DNA of 64,000 bases from Verrucomicrobiales bacterium. Its GTDB lineage: Bacteria; Verrucomicrobiota; Verrucomicrobiia; Verrucomicrobiales; DEV007. The stretch is taken from the NCBI GenBank assembly GCA_002698785.1, contig PAAG01000043.1, positions 38,701-102,700 of the forward strand. The letters are read 5' to 3'. Of the stretch, positions 27,102-36,566 are shown one piece after another. The first letter of the stretch is position 1; every line of letters begins with the position of its first letter. The notes beneath the pieces were generated by a model, which did no database searches, was not told where the DNA came from, and saw only the letters and a list, made by a program, of their open reading frames with translations. Made by a program: the position numbers and the translations under genes.

Positions 27102-29389
27102 GCAGCCATCGCCTTTTCGAGTTCCGCTTTCACCTCGGCGAGCTGATCCGCCTCGACCTTGCAGTCCTCGGGATACTCGGCGGCGAGCCGCTCCAGCTCA
27201 GCCAGCCGTTCTCCTGCCTCGGCGTGCTTGCCTTTCTCCATTGCTTCCTCCGCCTGACGGAACAACACCTTTACCATCGCCCCTCCCGTCTCGCGACGAA
27301 ATCGCGGCACGGCGGGATACAGCCGACGCGAGCTCGCCATCGCGTCTCTCATGATTCGGCGTTCTTCCGACAGGTCTCCCTTTTGCTGCGCCACCTGCGC
27401 GAGAGTCATCAGGATGTAGTCTTCGCTGGGGTTTCGGTCATGGAAAAGCTCGCGCCCCAGATCGTAGGCCTCCGTGAGCACACGCGATGCTTCCTCCGGT
27501 TTCTTCATCTGGATGAAGGTCGATCCGATGTTGGCAAGCATCAGGACAGATTCCGGATCTGGCTTTTCCTGATCATGGCTCAAATGCTCCACATACTCCC
27601 GCAGCACTGAAATTGATTCCTCCAATCGTCCCAGTCGGCGCAGGCAGAAAGCATACGCATTGGGCACATCTTTGAGGTGAGGATCATCCGGCGACTCGCG
27701 CCAGGCACCAAAGGCTTCCTCTGCCAGGGGCAGAGCTTCTTCCTCGCGATCCGATTTTCCGAGCACCCAGGCGAGCAACCCACTTCCCCAGTGCCAGAGG
27801 CTGGTGTGGGACAGTCCCGCCTCTTTCAGCACTGCCATCGCCTCCCTCGCTTGCGCTTCTCCATTTCCACTCCCGCCCTCTCGTTGCAATGCCTCCCCCA
27901 GCTCTAACAATGCCTCTGCGAGTTGCCCCGGATCACCCAACTCCCGCTGAATCTCCACCAGTCGCTCCCACTGCTCGATCGACTTTCCGTATTCGTCGAG
28001 GTCGTAGTACGTCCGTCCAATGATGGATCGGATCTCGGCTTCGATCTCCGGTTTATCCGCAAGGTCGGTGGCAATGTCGTCGGACGTCTCGGCGAGGATG
28101 TCCTGGAGAATGGTGGTATCCCTCCCCTTCGCCTTCGAGTTGCCCGCCGATTCAAACGTTCTCCTCAAGATGCCCACGATCTGCTCGCTTCGTTCCGCCT
28201 CGAGGTCGGCGAGGCGACGCGACTCCCTCTCCTGCACGAACAGAATGGAGGAAACTATCAAACCCACCACGAGCGCAAGAAGTATCCCGGCACCACCGAC
28301 CACAGCGGCCTTGTTTCGCTGGGTGAAACGCTTCGCCACATACCACGAGCTTCGCGGACGTGCGAGGATGGGCTCTTTGTTGAGATAGCGCTGGAGGTCC
28401 GCCGCCATCTCGTCGACCGATCCATAGCGTTGTGCTCGCTCGGGCTCCAGTGTCTTGAGCACGATGATGTCGAGGTCGCCGGACAGTTGCGAGTCGATTT
28501 CCCGATCCTGTTGCGCCGTCTTTTTGCCCAACAGAGTGGATGGCTTGCGAGGCGTTCGCTCCCGCACCAGTCGCGCCCATTCCCCCGGCTCGGCATCCGC
28601 CGTCTTCGTGTCGGCAAAAGGAGTCGTGCCCGTGAGCAGTTCGTAAAGGATGACACCGAGGCTGTAGACATCCGATCGCGTATCGACATCGCGACTACCA
28701 CTGAGCTGCTCGGGGCTCATGTAGGCGGGAGTGCCCATGAGCCGGTCGGTCCTCGTCACGAGTGTGAGGTTAGTCAGCTCGTTCTCGCCGGTCGCTTTGG
28801 AAATCCCGAAATCGATCACCTTCGCCTCGGGTTTTCCATTCACGGTCGTGATGAGAATATTCCCCGGTTTCAAATCCCGATGGATGACGCCCTTGCGATG
28901 CGCGTGCTGGATCGCCTCGCAGACAAAAGCGAACAGTTCGAGTTTCTCGCCGGTATCCAGATCATTTTCCTGACAAAACTGCGTAATCGCCCGCCCGCCT
29001 TTCACCAGCTCCATCGCGAAGAAAGGCCGACCCGAGGGAGTCGCTCCCGCATCGAGCACTTTGGAAATGCCGGGGTGATCCATCAGCGCCAGCATCTGTC
29101 GTTCCTGCTCGAAGCGGGCGAGGACCTCCTTCGTGTCCATGCCCATTTTCAGGATCTTCAGTGCGACCTCGCGGCGGATCGGTTTTTCCTGCGTCGCGAG
29201 CCAGACCGAGCCGAAGCCCCCTTCGCCCAGGCATTCCTGTAGAGTGAAATGGCCGAGCACTTCGCCAGGTTTTTCCCCGAAATCCGAGTCGCGCAGATAC
29301 ACCTCCTCCGCCTTCGCATCGAAGTCGCGGAGAATGTCGTCCACATCACTTTCGAGATCGCCCCCCATACGTGGCACTGACGCCTGCAT
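27095..29389 (-). CDS. Membrane Ser/Thr protein kinase with TPR domain
   Basis: 764 aa. The kinase domain spans about 48-345, with the glycine loop GEGGFGSV (55-62), Lys78 in VALKIL, HRDLKPGN (170-177), DFG (193-195) and SPE (225-227). All catalytic residues are present, so an active kinase is expected. One membrane helix lies at about 361-385. The C-terminal 370 residues are helical TPR-type repeats, probably periplasmic and signal-receiving. It is convergent with the ECF sigma gene with a 7-bp stop overlap. By analogy with kinase/ECF pairs, the kinase is expected to phosphorylate the sigma factor. Confidence 0.9.
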   Translation of the reverse strand: MQASVPRMGGDLESDVDDILRDFDAKAEEVYLRDSDFGEKPGEVLGHFTLQECLGEGGFGSVWLATQEKPIRREVALKILKMGMDTKEVLARFEQERQMLALMDHPGISKVLDAGATPSGRPFFAMELVKGGRAITQFCQENDLDTGEKLELFAFVCEAIQHAHRKGVIHRDLKPGNILITTVNGKPEAKVIDFGISKATGENELTNLTLVTRTDRLMGTPAYMSPEQLSGSRDVDTRSDVYSLGVILYELLTGTTPFADTKTADAEPGEWARLVRERTPRKPSTLLGKKTAQQDREIDSQLSGDLDIIVLKTLEPERAQRYGSVDEMAADLQRYLNKEPILARPRSSWYVAKRFTQRNKAAVVGGAGILLALVVGLIVSSILFVQERESRRLADLEAERSEQIVGILRRTFESAGNSKAKGRDTTILQDILAETSDDIATDLADKPEIEAEIRSIIGRTYYDLDEYGKSIEQWERLVEIQRELGDPGQLAEALLELGEALQREGGSGNGEAQAREAMAVLKEAGLSHTSLWHWGSGLLAWVLGKSDREEEALPLAEEAFGAWRESPDDPHLKDVPNAYAFCLRRLGRLEESISVLREYVEHLSHDQEKPDPESVLMLANIGSTFIQMKKPEEASRVLTEAYDLGRELFHDRNPSEDYILMTLAQVAQQKGDLSEERRIMRDAMASSRRLYPAVPRFRRETGGAMVKVLFRQAEEAMEKGKHAEAGERLAELERLAAEYPEDCKVEADQLAEVKAELEKAMAAQ

Positions 29390-29457
29390 TTACGAACCTG
29401 TCAAAACGCGTTCCTCCCCCATGGGAAAACGATTTCAAAAGAAATTGCACTTTTTTG

Positions 29458-29486
29458 GTAACAAATCGAATGCCGTTCCGAGGGAA
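29458..29486 (+). promoter_or_regulatory. Putative ECF promoter, site 3
   Basis: GTAACAAA (29458-29465) - 13 bp - CGAGGGAA (29479-29486), 36 bp before the small exported protein gene. It is preceded by TTGCACTTTTTTG, a context shared with site 4. It lies in the divergent gap beside the kinase gene. Confidence 0.65.
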
Positions 29487-29521
29487 CAAATGACGGCATC
29501 GAATAAACGACTCAGCGCCCC

Positions 29522-30337
29522 ATGAACCCACATCTTTCCACCGAAAAGTCTGACACGGAAATTCCATCCCCCAGGCTCGCCCATAGCCGAAACTGGCTTG
29601 CCGGTTCCGCCATTGCCACCGGAGCGATGGCCGCGACCAATGCCTCGGCCGGAATCGTCCAGATCACCCAGGACAGTTCGTTGCGCATCCCTTTCTCCTC
29701 GCTGCCAGCAAATGAGGTAAAATTCTCGATCGAAAGCGATTTCACTGGCGACGGCCTCGCCGATGCACCCGGACTGAACGTTTCCAAAGGATCGGGTACC
29801 AGTGCGGCGTTGAATACCTACTTCAAGTCGATGGCGTTCAACCAGGAAAACACGCTCTACGCCAGTGCCGTTATCGTAGCCAACACAAACGGATCCGGCG
29901 CGCCGTTCGCGAAGTTATTTTACGTTTCTGTGAATCAATCCGGCTTCGATACCCAAAGTCAGCCCTTCTCCCAATCCTTTCTCATCGGCGTCAATTTTCG
30001 GGACAACCGAATCAACGGGGGCACCCCCACCGACGGACTCCTCCACGTGCGCGCCATGGCGACTCAGGACGAACCGATCATGGAAATCGTGCGGCTGATT
30101 TTTGACGACGAGTCGACGATTCTCATCGGAGCAAACGCGGAGGATACCTATACCGAATGGGAATCTCCCGCCGCCCGTACCGCCCGCCTCGCCCTCATCG
30201 CATCTCTCGAAAACAAAGCAAAGAAGCTCAAGAAGAAGGCCGCGCAAGCCAAGCGAAAAGGACAGACCGCCAAAGCAAAGCGCCTGCTCAAAAAATCGAG
30301 GAGCTTCCTCAAACGTGCGCAAAGCCTGAAACGGTAG
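29522..30337 (+). CDS. Small exported protein with basic C-terminal hairpin
   Basis: 271 aa. The long N-terminal region (residues 1-45) has a hydrophobic stretch WLAGSAIATGAMAATNASA, resembling a signal with a polar front. A compact beta-rich domain of unknown family covers about 46-215, with FTGDGLADAPGLN as a possible Asp-rich metal loop. The last ~48 residues form the Lys/Arg/Ala hairpin (KRKGQTAKAKR turn), ending in RAQSLKR. It is the smallest member of the tailed group. It is divergent from the kinase gene behind a putative ECF promoter. Confidence 0.7.
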   Translation: MNPHLSTEKSDTEIPSPRLAHSRNWLAGSAIATGAMAATNASAGIVQITQDSSLRIPFSSLPANEVKFSIESDFTGDGLADAPGLNVSKGSGTSAALNTYFKSMAFNQENTLYASAVIVANTNGSGAPFAKLFYVSVNQSGFDTQSQPFSQSFLIGVNFRDNRINGGTPTDGLLHVRAMATQDEPIMEIVRLIFDDESTILIGANAEDTYTEWESPAARTARLALIASLENKAKKLKKKAAQAKRKGQTAKAKRLLKKSRSFLKRAQSLKR

Positions 30338-30373
30338 CCGCTCTCGCCTATCGCAAGTTTGTGCACTTTTTCG

Positions 30374-30402
30374 GTAACAAATTCCGCCGTCTTACGAGGA
30401 AA
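30374..30402 (+). promoter_or_regulatory. Putative ECF promoter, site 4
   Basis: GTAACAAA (30374-30381) - 13 bp - CGAGGAAA (30395-30402), 66 bp before FG-GAP gene 3. It is preceded by GTGCACTTTTTCG, nearly the same context as site 3. Confidence 0.65.
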
Positions 30403-30467
30403 CAAGTGGAGGGCCACTCTTTTCCCAAGACGGTCCCAATTCTGCTCACCGAACTACCCCCCCTACT

Positions 30468-33173
30468 ATGAGACATCACTCACTCACCCTCGCAATGGCC
30501 TGCTTTTTCCTGTGGTTGCCCTACGCCGCCCATGCAGCGCCCGGCGAGGTGGATACGTTCTCGAAGATTGCCAGCAATACCGGAGGCTTGGGTTCGCTGG
30601 TAGACTTCGGGCTTTTCGGCACCTCCTGCACGACACTGGGAGATCTGGATGGCGACGGCATTCCAGAGCTCGTTGTCGGAGCAACTGGTGACAATACGGG
30701 CGGCAGTAACCGCGGTGCCCTTTACATACTGTTTCTGGATAGAAATGGGTCGGTCAAATCCCAGACCAAGATCGCCGACAATACGGGGGGATTCAGCACA
30801 CTCGCAAACTTTGACGAATTCGGGAGTTCCTGCACCTCATTGGGGGATCTGGATGGCGACGGAATTCCGGAACTCGTCGTCGGAGCAATTGGTGACGATA
30901 CGGGCGGGGATTCCAGGGGTGCCATTCACATACTGTTTCTGAATAGAAATGGGTCGGTCAAATCCCAGACCAAGATCGCCGACAATACGGGGGGATTCGG
31001 CACACTCGCAGACGCAGACAAGTTCGGCATATCGTGTGCAGCGTTGGGAGATTTGGATGGCGACGGAGTCTCGGAACTCGTCGTTGGTGCCTCCGACGAC
31101 GATACGGGCGGCAGTAACCGCGGTGCCCTTTACATACTGTTTCTGGATAGAAATGGGTCGGTAAAATCCCAGACCAAGATCGCCAACAATACGGGGGAAT
31201 TCGGCACGCTTACAAACGCCGATTTTTTCGGCACCTCCTGCACGACGCCGGGGGATCTGGATGGCGACGGCATTCCCGATCTCGTCGTGGGCGCCGAAGG
31301 CGACGACACGGGTGGCACTTTTCGTGGAGCGGTCTATGTGTTGTTCCTGAATGTGGATGGGTCGGTCAAATCCCAGACCAAGATCGCCGACGATACGGGA
31401 GGATTCGGCACGCTCACGGACTCCGATGGTTTCGGTATCTCCTGCTCACCGTTAGGAGACCTAAATGGCGACGGAATCCCGGAACTTGTCGTAGGCGCCA
31501 CCGGCGACGACACGGGCGGAATCCTCCGAGGTGCGGTCTATGTGTTGTTCCTGAATGCGGATGGGTCGGTAAAATCCCAGACCAAGATCGCCAGCAACAC
31601 GGTAGGGTTCGGCGCGCTTGCAAACGCCGATTTTTTCGGCATCTCCTGCACCTTTCTCGGAGACCTGGATGGCGACGGCATTCCGGAACTCGCCGTCGGG
31701 GCGGAGGGAGACGATACGGATGGGGATTCCAGGGGTGCCATTCACATCCTCTCCCTCGGCGACCTGCCCATCACGGTGACCACCGCGGCTGATGAATTCG
31801 ACACGCCCTCGGGAGCGAACCTTTCCCTGCGCGAAGCAATCCGCGATGCCGAGGCTACGGGCGAGTTTCGCGAAATTGACTTCGCTCCCTCACTCAACGG
31901 CTCCACCATCACCCTGACAGACACACTCAATATCGCATCCGGCCAGTCTCTCCGAATCACAGCCAAAGACCTTCCCGACGGCATCACAATATCCGGCGAT
32001 GGACAGCACCAGATCATCGAGCACCAGGGCGATGCTCTCACCCTTGAGTGCCTCAATCTCGAGAATGGTTTCGAAGGGGGAAGCGGCGGGGGCATCGAGG
32101 CCTTCACCTCCAGCGCTCTCTTTGTGAACCAGGTCACCTTTCGACGCTGCATCAGCACAAGCTCTCTCGCCCGGGGTGGCGCCATCTCCAGCAGTGGGTT
32201 CGCTAAAATTACAAACTCCACCTTTATCGAAAACGAAGCCGACGAGGGCGGTGCGATTTCGATGACGCTCGGCACCGCACAGCTGCAAGCCGTCAACTGC
32301 ACCTTCATCAGTAACTCTGCCACAACCCTGTCCGACCCCAACGACGGCGGCGGAGCCATCCTCTGCAGTGGCATTGACGCGGCCAGTATTAACTTCTGCA
32401 CCTTTATCGAAAACAGTGCCGTGCAGGGCAGCGCACTACTCACGGATAACAGCACCGTCACGCTCAGAAACTGCCTGTTCCCGGGCAGCATGTTCGTAAT
32501 CGACTTCGTCAACGGAGGAATCGCGAACGAATTCGAATCCCGCTTCCCAGACCTCGACGACCTCGCACCTCTCGCCAACTACAATGGCAAGATCCCCACC
32601 CGTCCCCTGCTGCCCACCGCTACCGACATTAACGGCGTGCCTTTCCTCCCTCTCCCCACGACCGATCAAAACGGCCTCCCCCGCACCCGCAACGGCGGCT
32701 CCGACCCTGGCGCTGCCGAGGCCATCGAACTCACCGACTACCAACCCGACAACCTCATTGGCGAAAAACGCGGCCGGCAAAAAGGCAACAACCTCTACAA
32801 CACCACCGGGGCCGGACAGAAAGTCAAAGTGAAGCTTCAGGGCAGGAAGAAATTCAAAACCTTCATGACCGTGCAGAACGACGGCATCTTCCCTGATTCC
32901 TTTATCATGCGCAGCAACAAGCCTAACAAGCGCACCCTCAAACTCAAAGTTCGCCAGCTGGGTGGTGGCAACGTCACCGCAGCGCTGCGGCGCGGGCTCC
33001 CCCTGCTCAACCTCGCTCCCGGCCAATCCGTCGCCTTCAAAGCCGACTACAAACGCAAATCGAAGGACAGAAAAGCACGCGGCAAACTCCGCTTTACCTC
33101 CACCTCTTCCTTCTTCGGCAAAAGCGACACCGTCCAGGCAAAGATCAAGTCGCTGCGGGAGAGGCGTCGATAG
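30468..33173 (+). CDS. FG-GAP/CSLREA exported protein 3
   Basis: 901 aa: signal peptide (about 1-24), six FG-GAP repeats, CSLREA linker (TTAADEFDTPSGANLSLREAIRDAEATGEF), beta-helix, shared basic C-terminal domain. Its FG-GAP units are the most alike of the four paralogues, also at DNA level: long near-identical blocks recur every ~198 bp between about 30730 and 31620, pointing to recent in-frame duplication or gene conversion. Each unit has DLDGDGIPEL-type loops and a Cys after FG-x-S. Putative ECF promoter site 4 lies upstream; FG-GAP gene 4 follows 57 bp downstream. Confidence 0.85.
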   Translation: MRHHSLTLAMACFFLWLPYAAHAAPGEVDTFSKIASNTGGLGSLVDFGLFGTSCTTLGDLDGDGIPELVVGATGDNTGGSNRGALYILFLDRNGSVKSQTKIADNTGGFSTLANFDEFGSSCTSLGDLDGDGIPELVVGAIGDDTGGDSRGAIHILFLNRNGSVKSQTKIADNTGGFGTLADADKFGISCAALGDLDGDGVSELVVGASDDDTGGSNRGALYILFLDRNGSVKSQTKIANNTGEFGTLTNADFFGTSCTTPGDLDGDGIPDLVVGAEGDDTGGTFRGAVYVLFLNVDGSVKSQTKIADDTGGFGTLTDSDGFGISCSPLGDLNGDGIPELVVGATGDDTGGILRGAVYVLFLNADGSVKSQTKIASNTVGFGALANADFFGISCTFLGDLDGDGIPELAVGAEGDDTDGDSRGAIHILSLGDLPITVTTAADEFDTPSGANLSLREAIRDAEATGEFREIDFAPSLNGSTITLTDTLNIASGQSLRITAKDLPDGITISGDGQHQIIEHQGDALTLECLNLENGFEGGSGGGIEAFTSSALFVNQVTFRRCISTSSLARGGAISSSGFAKITNSTFIENEADEGGAISMTLGTAQLQAVNCTFISNSATTLSDPNDGGGAILCSGIDAASINFCTFIENSAVQGSALLTDNSTVTLRNCLFPGSMFVIDFVNGGIANEFESRFPDLDDLAPLANYNGKIPTRPLLPTATDINGVPFLPLPTTDQNGLPRTRNGGSDPGAAEAIELTDYQPDNLIGEKRGRQKGNNLYNTTGAGQKVKVKLQGRKKFKTFMTVQNDGIFPDSFIMRSNKPNKRTLKLKVRQLGGGNVTAALRRGLPLLNLAPGQSVAFKADYKRKSKDRKARGKLRFTSTSSFFGKSDTVQAKIKSLRERRR

Positions 33174-33230
33174 CGCCATGAGTATGCAGAGATGACACTA
33201 CACCAAATTTCAAACACCTATCGCCAAAGC

Positions 33231-35933
33231 ATGGACCTCCTGTCGTTGACTCACCGAATCGCGAGCCTGTCTTGCGCCTTCCTCGCCCTGCACCTGACCG
33301 TGGTTTCCCTCCAGGCCGGTCCAGGAGACCTTGCTGTCGAGAGGAGAATCGCCAACGGAGCAAGTGGCCTCGCGCCATCGACCTTGTCCATAGACGATGC
33401 CTTCGGCTTTTCCTGCGAGTCCGTTGGCGACATCGATGGCGATGGCATCACCGACATGGTTGTGGGTGCCCCGAGCGACGACACGGGCTTTGCAGGCCAT
33501 GGAGCGATCTACCTCCTGTTGCTGAATGCAGACGGCACCGTGAAATCTCAATCCAAGGTAGCAGCAGGATTGAATGGCTTTGTTAGCGATCCCGGCATTT
33601 CCTTTTTTGGTAGCGCATTGGCGTTTCGACCAGACGTCGGGAACAACGAAATCCCGGTCCTCGCCATAGGCGCCGCTCAATCAAACATTAATGCTACTGA
33701 TGCGGGCGAGGTCATCCTCGCCGGATTCAATGCGAACGGCAGCATCGTCCCCGGGCCAGGTCTCGTCACCAATTCCTTCGTCGGACCGACACTGACTGCT
33801 GAAGACAGTTTCGGATTTTCCTGCGACTGGTTGCCCGATCTGGATGGCGATGGCAACCAGGAACTCGCCGTCGGCGCCCCCGGAGATGATACCGGAGGCA
33901 GCAATCGAGGCGCAGTCTACATCCTCTTTCTAGACGATAGCCTGGCGATCAAGTCCTTCCAGAAAATCGCTCACAACACCGGAGTTACCCTCGCAGACAA
34001 TGACAATTTCGGATTCTCCTGCCGGTATATCGGAGACATCGACCGCGACGGTAAGCCCGAGCTCGCTGTCGGTGCTACCGGGGATAGTACTGTCGGCACC
34101 GGCCGGGGAGCCGTCCATATTCTATTTCTGGATCGGACCGGTACCGCAGTCCTTTCGCAGAAAATCTTCTCGGGCGATAATGGAGCTCCCGTTCTCGCAG
34201 ACTCCAGCGCGTTTGGCTCCAGCATCGCTGCCTTGGGGAACATCGACGCCGAAGGCACTCCCGACATTGCCGTCGGTGCCGCGGGCGATAACGGAGCAGG
34301 AGCCATGTTCGTACTCTTGCTCCGGCCTGACGGCTCCGTCAGGGCGAATACCGCCCTGCGATCTGGCTCTTCCGGAGCACCCATCATTAGCACGGGAGAT
34401 AGCTTCGGCCTGTCCTGCACCCTGCTCGGAGATCTCGATGGCGACCTCGTTCCGGAACTGGCAGTCGGCTCGCCCGGCGAAAGCCTCACCACAAGTGGTG
34501 CCGGAGCCACCTACATATTCTCCCTCGGAGATCCACCCGTTACCGTGACCACCGCCGAGGATGAAAACGATACGCCGGCCGGCCCAGAAGTTTCCCTGCG
34601 CGAAGCGATCCGGGATGTGGTTGCGTCAGGTCAATTCCGGACGATTCGTTTCGATCAATCTCTGAATGGACAGGCCATTCAACTGGACTCATCTCTCCAA
34701 ATCGACAACGGCTCGTTGAAACTCACGGGTGCGGGTTTGCCGGACGGAATTAAGATATCAGGGGGCGGCGGCGACACCGAGGGCGGGTTCTTAATGTTCG
34801 ACTCGTTTTGCATCTTTGAATGCGTGACGATCGAAAACGCGAGGGTCGCATTGGTGATCGTTGATTCCAACGTCGTGCTGCGGGACAGCATCATTGACCG
34901 ATGCGGATTCCAGAACATCGATCAAGGAAATGTTGGCGGCGGGATACTGGTATCCAGTGCGGAATTCAGTACCAGTCTTTTTGTCGATCGATGCACTTTC
35001 ACAAATAACATCGCCGACCTGGGAGGTGCCATCGCTGTGAGTGGTTCAGGGTCCGTGGTGCGCATCCTTAATTCCACCTTCGACAACAATGAAGCGTCGG
35101 TGCTAGGCGGTGCCATCCGTAAAGACGAACTGAGCGCCGCCCTTGTTACGCGAACTACGTTTTCAGAAAACCGATGCGGGCAGGCTGGCGGAGCGATAAG
35201 CATTGCCGGTGGCTTCCTTGGGGTCCAGAACGCGCTCTTTGCGGGCAACGGCGCCCCCATCGATAGCAATCTCAACGGTCCAGTGACCGTGCTTAACAAT
35301 AGCTTCCTCCCCATCGAGGATCTCGCCCCCCTCGGCGACTACGGCGGAAAAACCCTCACACGCCCCCCATTCTTCTTCTCCTCCGCCAAGAGCAGCGGTC
35401 TCTTCAGCCCAAATCCCGAGATCGACCAGCGCGGCATGCCCCGCCGCCGTTTCTTTGCCATCGACACCGGCTCCACCGAAGCCATCGAACTCGCCGACGT
35501 CCAGCCCGACGCCCTCATTGGGCAGAAACCCCGCCGCCAAAAAGGAAACAACATTTACAACGCCAACGCAGCTGGCCAGAGAATCGTCGTCAAACTCAAA
35601 GGAAAGAAGAAAAGCAAACACGTCTTCAGCATCCAGAACGACGGCATCTTTCCGGACACCATCGGCGTCCGCAGCAACAAGCCTAACAAAAGCGTCGTAA
35701 AGCTCAAAGTCTTCCAACTCACCGGTGGTCGGAAGAATGTCACCGGCGCACTCATCCGCGGTCGACTCAGCCTTTCCGACATCGAACCCGGCAGCACCGT
35801 ACTCTTCCGCAGCACATTGAAGAGCAAAACCAATTCCCGAATCTCACCGAGCAAATTCCGCATCACCTCCACCTCTTCCCTCCTTGGGAAAAGCGACACC
35901 GTCCAGGCAAAGGTGAAATCGCTGCGGAAATGA
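33231..35933 (+). CDS. FG-GAP/CSLREA exported protein 4
   Basis: About 900 aa from ATG 33231, which opens directly into a signal sequence (MDLLSLTHRIASLSCAFLAL). An upstream ATG at 33192 would add 13 polar residues. Architecture is as in the other three, but the six FG-GAP units are more diverged: units 2 and 5 have lost the DxDGDG loop (RPDVGNNEIP, NIDAEGTPD). The C-terminal domain resembles paralogue 1 (LTGGRKNVTGALIRGRLSLSDIEPGST). It is probably cotranscribed with gene 3. Its stop lies 15 bp from that of the convergent HupE-like gene. Confidence 0.8.
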   Translation: MDLLSLTHRIASLSCAFLALHLTVVSLQAGPGDLAVERRIANGASGLAPSTLSIDDAFGFSCESVGDIDGDGITDMVVGAPSDDTGFAGHGAIYLLLLNADGTVKSQSKVAAGLNGFVSDPGISFFGSALAFRPDVGNNEIPVLAIGAAQSNINATDAGEVILAGFNANGSIVPGPGLVTNSFVGPTLTAEDSFGFSCDWLPDLDGDGNQELAVGAPGDDTGGSNRGAVYILFLDDSLAIKSFQKIAHNTGVTLADNDNFGFSCRYIGDIDRDGKPELAVGATGDSTVGTGRGAVHILFLDRTGTAVLSQKIFSGDNGAPVLADSSAFGSSIAALGNIDAEGTPDIAVGAAGDNGAGAMFVLLLRPDGSVRANTALRSGSSGAPIISTGDSFGLSCTLLGDLDGDLVPELAVGSPGESLTTSGAGATYIFSLGDPPVTVTTAEDENDTPAGPEVSLREAIRDVVASGQFRTIRFDQSLNGQAIQLDSSLQIDNGSLKLTGAGLPDGIKISGGGGDTEGGFLMFDSFCIFECVTIENARVALVIVDSNVVLRDSIIDRCGFQNIDQGNVGGGILVSSAEFSTSLFVDRCTFTNNIADLGGAIAVSGSGSVVRILNSTFDNNEASVLGGAIRKDELSAALVTRTTFSENRCGQAGGAISIAGGFLGVQNALFAGNGAPIDSNLNGPVTVLNNSFLPIEDLAPLGDYGGKTLTRPPFFFSSAKSSGLFSPNPEIDQRGMPRRRFFAIDTGSTEAIELADVQPDALIGQKPRRQKGNNIYNANAAGQRIVVKLKGKKKSKHVFSIQNDGIFPDTIGVRSNKPNKSVVKLKVFQLTGGRKNVTGALIRGRLSLSDIEPGSTVLFRSTLKSKTNSRISPSKFRITSTSSLLGKSDTVQAKVKSLRK

Positions 35934-35948
35934 CCCCACTGCTCCCGC

Positions 35949-36527
35949 TCAGGCGATATTCCCCAGAGCAGAGCCTCGCACGGCACTTCGCGTCCGATAC
36001 AGCACATACACAGCCACAACCATCGACATCAGAGTCAGCCAAACGGTCCAGAAGGGAACCGCCGAGCGATCGGACGCTTGTCGTCCGACACCCTCCCTGC
36101 CATAAGTATCTTTCCTGACAGTAGTCGAATGTGCTCCCGCTTTCAGGAGCTGTTGAGTGACGAAATCTCGATTCTCATCCCTGACCAGAAGGTGTTGCCG
36201 ATGCCCAAAAATCAAATCGTCGACAACAGGAGCATCGATTCTTACGGCCCGTCCTTCGTTCGACGAAAATGATAAGTAAAAGATCGCATTGTCGTCATCA
36301 TCATACTCGACACGTTGCGACACCGCCTTTTCCCCATTCACCAGGAGCAATTCATCTCGCTCACCATCACGCTTCAGGTATTCCGCGATCTCTTCCTGGG
36401 AAAAGGTGACAATGGCATCCACCCGGTCTCTTTCCAAGGTAACGTTCGCAGTGCTGAATCCCGGATCGTGAGCTTCAAGAATTCCAACTATCAAGCATAC
36501 AAATGCCACGCTAAACCATTGACGCAT
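35949..36527 (-). CDS. HupE/UreJ-like exported membrane protein
   Basis: About 192 aa from ATG 36527. A signal peptide precedes a periplasmic beta domain starting AHDPGFSTANVTLERDRVDAIVTFS, like the N-terminal extension of large HupE/UreJ proteins. It ends in one membrane helix (about 160-180, WTVWLTLMSMVVAVYVLY). The multi-helix HupE core itself is missing, so it may be a short relative. It is the last gene of the ECF - anti-sigma - TPR - DUF4331 series. In several phyla, DUF4331, TPR and HupE-like genes occur together (general knowledge), which supports this call. Confidence 0.55.
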   Translation of the reverse strand: MRQWFSVAFVCLIVGILEAHDPGFSTANVTLERDRVDAIVTFSQEEIAEYLKRDGERDELLLVNGEKAVSQRVEYDDDDNAIFYLSFSSNEGRAVRIDAPVVDDLIFGHRQHLLVRDENRDFVTQQLLKAGAHSTTVRKDTYGREGVGRQASDRSAVPFWTVWLTLMSMVVAVYVLYRTRSAVRGSALGNIA

Positions 36528-36566
36528 AAACACGTTTCTCGATCTCATTTCTCGAAAAGAAAGAAT

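Noticed and set aside
27923..29242. 439-aa plus-strand ORF opposite the kinase
   Set aside because: Antisense to the kinase catalytic domain. It is His/Arg-rich without domain or start signals.
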